DNA from: Diploscapter coronatus
Lineage: Eukaryota > Nematoda > Chromadorea > Rhabditida > Rhabditidae
Length of the DNA stretch: 64,000 nt
Direction: 5' to 3'
Assembly: GCA_964036155.1 (NCBI GenBank)
Contig: OZ038423.1
Coordinates: 21,033,249 to 21,097,248 of the forward strand
This document shows positions 58,946 through 64,000 of this stretch, in pieces. The notes under the pieces are model-generated. The model saw nothing but the letters and a program-made list of their open reading frames with translations, was not told where the DNA came from and made no database searches. Within the stretch, counting starts at the first letter, position 1. Each line of letters begins with the position of its first letter. Both the position numbers and the translations under genes were made by a program.

Positions 58946-61900
58946 TCAAACATCCTCAGATCCTTTATTAGATAATGTCATAGATGGTCCAGCCGGAGCA
59001 GACGCTTCTTGCTGGCTTCTATTGCTCTAAAAATTTCCTCATTGAAAATCTGTAAATGAATTATGATCAGAGATTGTGAAACTAAGGCCACAAAAGTTTC
59101 GAAAATTATGATGGAAGATGTTTCCTATCTTTACATTTCTTAAATTACCTGATTGCTCCGATTCGATCGAACACTCTTGTTGGATCTGCTATTCCTTATA
59201 TCTTCTTTCTTGTACAAATCACCTCTTCTCAAACTGACTCGTCCGTAAGCTCCTGAATTCAAAGATGATGTGAAAATATTGATATACAGTGGCGGTCACA
59301 AGTTTGAAACATTCGTGTCTACGAAAGCAGCCTGGTAGGCTCAATTATCGTGAAATAATTTGAATAAAATTATGCACACATGCTCTTCTCACGGAATTGG
59401 GAATTCCTGACATGTTTCATTCAAATTGATTCAGAATAATTGGGCGTAGCAGACTCTATTAATAAATATAATTGTTTCAAACTTTTGACCGCCACCTTAA
59501 TTTATCATTCAACCTCCATAAACATCGGCATCACTCTTCATGAATGTAGCAATAGAACGAATCGTCAGATTGTTCAGCATTTCATTTGCTGCTTCCTAAA
59601 TGAGTTCATAAAAGAATTCGACCTTTTCATTTAGAATTCATACTTCTTCTCCAGTCAAAGCTCCGAGTACAGAAGTAGCATCAGGCTGAGGCGTCTAAAG
59701 TTATTTACTGCTGACTATAAATTTAAAATACTGATACCGGAGCTACGGATGCTCTTTTTGCCCCGAAACTTCGGTCCATTTTATTCTCCATCACGGTTAA
59801 GGTGCCTAAATATTTGAATTTTCTGCTTAACTATTCCATTTCTTTACCGAAAACTCCATTTTCCAATGCGACATAAGTCACTCTGTTGACGACTTTCATT
59901 ATTGGCATTCCAAGGAAGAATATCAGAGTGATAATTGGATTGAATGTTACATTGTTGGGGGCCTAAAGCAGTTCTGTTTGAGTACTTAAATTGAATTTCG
60001 TTCGTACAATATCTCCTAATCCGATAGTTGAAATGCTGATGAACGAGAAATAAAATGCGTGGAAAAATGTGATTCCAGAGCTAGGAGGGCCTGAAGCTGC
60101 ATCGAAAAGGTAGACGAAGACTGTACAACACATCATGTATCCTAAGAGTAGTATAAAGCTGTCTTTTTCCTAAAACGATGATAACATACCGACCATTAGG
60201 GCGTTGCAAAACAATAGAGGCAGTTTTACCATATCATCCTCGTCGACTTTCTTCTTTCTCATTTTCCTAGGCTTATCAATTAAGGTTTACTTTCGGTGAT
60301 AAAAGTACCGTATCATTCCTTGAACTCGGGCATAGATTTTCGTCGTATAAACTAAAGCGAACTGTCCAAAGTCTCTAGAAATTGAAGATACTGAGACATA
60401 ACTGTTAAAGCATAAATTCTGACCTGATAATAATCAAAGTAAGCGGCACAAACATGAACCCATAAACTATTGTTAGCCATTTCCCCAGTGTCGAGTCAGT
60501 AGCAATGATTCCGTATCCTACACCGATTTAGTAAGCAGCTATAAATTTGAATTATATTACCTGTAGTCGTGTACAAATTCATGCAGAAAAATATCGCGCT
60601 GAAAAATGTCCATTTGTAGTTGCTTTCATCTTCCAATTTGTAAAACGTTGATCCCTGATACAGAGACTCGTGGGCTAATAGTCGAGTGTATGCTCTCTAA
60701 AATTACAACGATTTTTTCTCGAAAATACAGTAATCAACCTTGGTGTACATTTCCATGATAGTAACATTAACAGTCCTGGAAGGATTGTTTACGACCTCGG
60801 TCATTTCGACTGCAATCGCATGCAGCGTTTCTTCTAGTGCTACTTTTCTAATTTGAACTGTCTAAAATATCGGTGATTTCATTTCAACGATTCTAAAGAA
60901 AACACCTCTCGTTCGTGAGCCGATTCAATCAGATAAAACATTAAAGCTCCTCCGAACGTATAGGTCAATAGAACAATTGTGAGGCATAGGTGACGAAATC
61001 CGACTTTCCGGTGATTATGAGCGAGCCAGTAGAGAGATGACTTGAACACTAAATTGGTGATCAGTTACGTGATGGGATTGGAAAGAAATGCCATAACGGC
61101 GATATTGATGATAATACTTCTTACAATGCGATCTCGGAACAGGAGTTGCCGGCTGTGCCACTCCAGGCGAAGAGACATTGCTCTTCCTGCTCTCAGCGTC
61201 CAGCTGTATCGTATTTCTCTTGCGCATGTACAGCGGTAGTTTATTGAACGTATCTTGGTTTCGTCCTTAATAAACCAACGTCAACTTTACAAAATAAGAA
61301 TAATTCTTAAGAAAACGCTGGACTAATTCGGAAATATGCATAAAAGTCTAACCTGTGACACTGAATTGATTTCTTTCGTAGTACTTTTCGATAGCTGCCT
61401 GCGAGTTTTCACTCTCATTCCTGGATGTCTCCCTCTGCAGAACCTGCTCAGCCATTTTCTTCCTCAGATTGCCCCCATTCTGCACGTACAGCAGCTTTCC
61501 ATCTATGGACATGTGTCGTGCTTCTGGCGATCTCTGTCTAGTATTCAAATCACCAACATCTACTGGTCTGCCTTCGACATCATTTTCATTCTCTTCAACA
61601 ATCACTTTCTCGGAGACACTTTTCGATCGCCTAAAATACTTATGAAAATTCGTGATGAAAAGTTTAGAAACAGGATCAATAAAGATGGTTGATTTTCCAA
61701 ATCTTCTACTTTATTATCACAGCGACTCTTACAATATGTTAGAGAAGTCAGAGATAAGAGGGCTGAATATATCAGAGGAGTAACGAACTGAAAAAATGAA
61801 TGTGGAAAGGGCAGGGTTAAGGTAAGGTAGGACAATTTGAGTATCAGAATGTTAACTCGATAAGCTGATCATTTTGATACCAAATTAGCCCTACCTCACC

Positions 61901-62776
61901 TCTTCATATCCATTTTCAATTTGTTAACCCTCTGACATATTTTAAAACAATCAGCATTGATAAAATTGATTTAAATCTACCCCTTAGCTCGTCCTGGTCG
62001 TACGTTTTCCTGACTGGAAGACGGCATACTCTCGCTGTACGTCCTCTGTCCTCTCTTCTGATTGCGTTCCCCTTCATATTTGGATGAAGTCATGCTTTCG
62101 TCGTCACAGCTGCTGTATTCTAGTTCAGACTCATAAATATCTGAATCAATCAATGAATTACTGTAATTTTGAAGGAAACATATTTGAAGCGTCGTGTAAT
62201 TCAATTGGCAACAGAGATCTGCATTTCCAGCATTTATATGGAGTCGGGGTTCATGTGTATTTCACAGTAAATTATTCAGTCTACTTATCATTTCATCTAT
62301 CATCTGTTGTCCTCTCTCTGCCCCTGGCTGTTTTCGCCTCTGCAATTTATGCAAATGCATTTTTTTCACCTTCAAATGGAGATTTTGGTCGATTGACTTT
62401 ATGACGTGGATCTGCATCTTCCCCTGGCACTGCATGCGAATTGGAGTGAGCATGCGGCGTGCCTTCCGCGTGCAAATGCACCAATCCTGATGATCCCGAA
62501 CCAGAGCACTGAAACTGTTTGCATGGTCAAACATGGGGAGGTTCGCGAACTCAAACTATAACTTTGATCAATTAAGAAGAGTCCGAATTTTAAATATCAA
62601 ATTTTAACGAAGCTCAGGTTTTATTTTTTATCAAATTCTGATTTTTATTAATGCAAAAAATGAGAAATTCTTACTTTATCATCATGATTTTCATTCGACT
62701 GATAGTCCGAAGAAATCGGAGTGGGCTCAACGATGAAAGATCTCTTTTGTTGAATACTTTTAGGCGAATCACTCAT
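58946..62776 (-). CDS. two-pore-domain (TWK) potassium channel
   Basis: Plasma-membrane leak K+ channel. Minus-strand exons: 62776-62675, 62508-62370, 62140-61981, 61630-61353, 61265-61125, 61048-60906, 60861-60739, 60696-60561, 60517-60424, 60374-60309, 60266-60194, 60169-60008, 59962-59848, 59805-59738, 59694-59644, then 59252-59149 and 59026-58946. Residues 1-270 are a hydrophilic N-terminus. TM1 about 290-312 (LCLTIVLLTYTFGGALMFYL); an extracellular cap with NVTI sequon; P1 WTFFSAIFF..YTTTGYG (filter 405-410); TM2 LTIVYGFMFVPLTLIII then RDFGQFALVY; TM3 SFILLLGYMMCCTVFVYLF; P2 FYFSFISISTIGLGD (533-538); TM4 TLIFFLGMPIMKVV. Phases agree up to 59644 (617 codons). Read on directly, the next exon gives ELTDESV-stop (624 aa); the other frame of that exon joins 59026-58946 (ending NKGSEDV). 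One of these ends is alternative. Which of the many nematode TWK genes it is cannot be told. Confidence 0.9.
59287..59497. mobile_element. Tc1/mariner-like MITE in a TWK intron
   Basis: Inverted ends CAGTGGCGGTCACAAGTTTG and ..CAAACTTTTGACCGCCACCT, flanked on both sides by TA (285-286 and 498-499), the usual target-site duplication of this class. 211 bp, non-coding. Confidence 0.8.
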
Positions 62777-63699
62777 CAGAATCTTCTAAAATTAATTAGA
62801 AATAAGTTGGACTATTTGCCAAACAAATGAAAACATCGATAGAGCCTATTTATGATAAAGAAATATGACCGAGAAAATTGGAGAATGATTCTTAGATCTC
62901 AACCAAAACAATGCGAATCAGGTATTTTTCTTTCGACATCAAAATGAAGAGATGCAATGTGACACTCCAGAAATTAACGTTTTCGCTCAAATGAAATCAG
63001 TTCTAGAGAATAGTCCAAAGCATGGAACGCTAATTTAGGAGTTGGATAAGTTGATTATCGAATAATGCTGTAGGTTTACTCATATTTGTAATCTTCCAGT
63101 GGTACATGATTTAATGATGCAGTCAAATTTACAGATAAGTTAAAAATCACTGATAAAATGTAGCTCAAAATTCTGACGAAACTGACCTATACAGAACACG
63201 GTATCCACACATCGTGGTAATCGTTTGGTCCTTATCAATTGCTTTTTTGCACTCGTGTCATTAAAGAGTTTTATTGCTTTTACAGAATTTGCGGTATTGT
63301 TGAATAGTCTTTGCCTTGAATTGCCTTTGCCCTGTGCAGGTGAACTGTCCATCTCTGATCATTTTATGGCACTTTCCTCTATCGCGAATTCTATTTCCCT
63401 CAACAGACTCGATGACATCAGTTTTATGAGTTCTAGCAGGCTATCAGTACGAAAATGGAAAGGAATGATACCGTCGCTGAAATAACTGAAGAATTGACTT
63501 ATGATATATCAAGAAATCGTGCACGTGAACGATCAATCTCGCACAGTTCGGAAATATAAATATTTATTGAGAAGTCAGTCAAACGGCTATTATTGCTTTA
63601 CACGAAAATAATCGATACAGGCGAGTTTTATTGCAATTTGCAATTTACTACTCTGATATAATTGATATTTTTAGAAATCTCGTGATTTTTCGTGCAATA
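62777..63699. other. intergenic, TWK promoter side
   Basis: No gene seen. Upstream of the TWK start and downstream of the right-edge gene on the same strand; the 920-base gap and AATAAA-like sequences (for example on the minus strand near 63,560) suggest separate transcripts. Confidence 0.45.
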
Positions 63700-64000
63700 T
63701 TATTTCGGTATGTCGAATGATTCGAATTTGGCATTGGGGAACAAATGTCGAATGGAAAACCGAACGTCTTTCGGAGATCGTACTGAAATGACCGAATGAG
63801 GAATTGGAGCAAGCAGAGGAGGCAGTGGAGACGAAACTATCAGGTGGGATATCTGAACAAACATTTTTGATAACTTATTGAAATCAGCTCAAACTTTGTA
63901 TTTATCGATGATTTGCAGTAGTCTTTCGCCAGTCGGGAAAGTTAGTGAGCCTTCGAACTGCAATGGTTGGATAAAACTCACCCTTGTCACCCACTCGCAA
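63700..64000 (-). CDS. 3' end of an unidentified gene (runs off the right edge)
   Basis: Three minus-strand exon pieces keep phase 0: 64000(edge)-63982 (..CEWVTR), 63957-63895 (FEGSLTFPTGERLLQIIDKY) and 63852-63700 (ISHLIVSSPLPPLLAPIPHS, then ..FPNAKFESFDIPK-stop). The middle exon faintly resembles the FEG..P..GRLW..VDKYKVT stretch of short-chain acyl-CoA synthetases, but the protein ends too soon after it for that family, so no function is assigned. Confidence 0.55.

Noticed and set aside
63895..63957. Acyl-CoA synthetase assignment for the right-edge gene
   Set aside because: Match is a short stretch only; the following exon and early stop do not fit an AMP-binding enzyme.
1..64000. tRNA, rRNA, CRISPR arrays and operon-like bacterial features
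   Set aside because: No cloverleaf with A and B boxes, no rRNA-like stretch and no spaced short repeats were seen by reading; a covariance-model scan would be needed to exclude small RNA genes.

Overview
This is a window of a nematode nuclear genome. The evidence is dense small introns that mostly end in TTTTCAG or AATTGCAG, a nematode-type nuclear receptor DNA-binding domain, an astacin-EGF-CUB secreted protein of the worm NAS type, C-type lectin-like genes, a TWK potassium channel and an AGMO orthologue. The species cannot be told from sequence alone. All gene models below were spliced by hand by following reading phase across each intron.

Layout. 1-2.3 kb: 5' part of a CLC chloride channel on the minus strand, running off the left edge, with a long intronic or intergenic stretch behind it. 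7.26-8.98 kb: a plus-strand nuclear hormone receptor-like gene with a DNA-binding domain but no ligand-binding domain. 9.83-20.37 kb: a complete 30-exon DNA topoisomerase II gene (1495 aa). 21.6-41.6 kb: a roughly 20-kb palindromic block. Two inverted arms of about 4.4 kb (21,608-25,992 and 37,209-41,630) each carry one full C-type lectin-like gene and, head-to-head with it, a truncated copy of that gene's 5' end. The 11-kb loop holds a 53-aa membrane protein, a 991-aa secreted mosaic (pseudo-astacin, EGF, CUB, two Cys modules, C-type lectin), the RNA polymerase III subunit RPC9/CRCP, and a short secreted protein built from the same Cys module. 44.4-49.3 kb: a four-transmembrane protein with a Pro-rich then RS-rich tail. 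54.4-58.1 kb: alkylglycerol monooxygenase (504 aa). 58.9-62.8 kb: a two-pore TWK channel on the minus strand, convergent with AGMO. 63.7-64 kb: the last exons of an unidentified minus-strand gene.

Housekeeping genes (topoisomerase II, RPC9, AGMO, channels) are mixed with a secreted, lectin-rich, fast-changing block. The loop and arms share a theme: secreted, Cys-rich, lectin-like proteins of the kind nematodes use at the cuticle, gut or in immunity (inference).

Most unusual points: (1) in the palindrome, exons of the two lectin copies differ far more than their introns; (2) the spacer between the head-to-head genes lies in the same orientation in both arms although the arms are inverted, which implies a flip; (3) the astacin has lost two of three zinc ligands and the catalytic Glu inside an otherwise intact frame; (4) several GC-AG introns; (5) many short terminal-inverted-repeat elements in introns and intergenic DNA.
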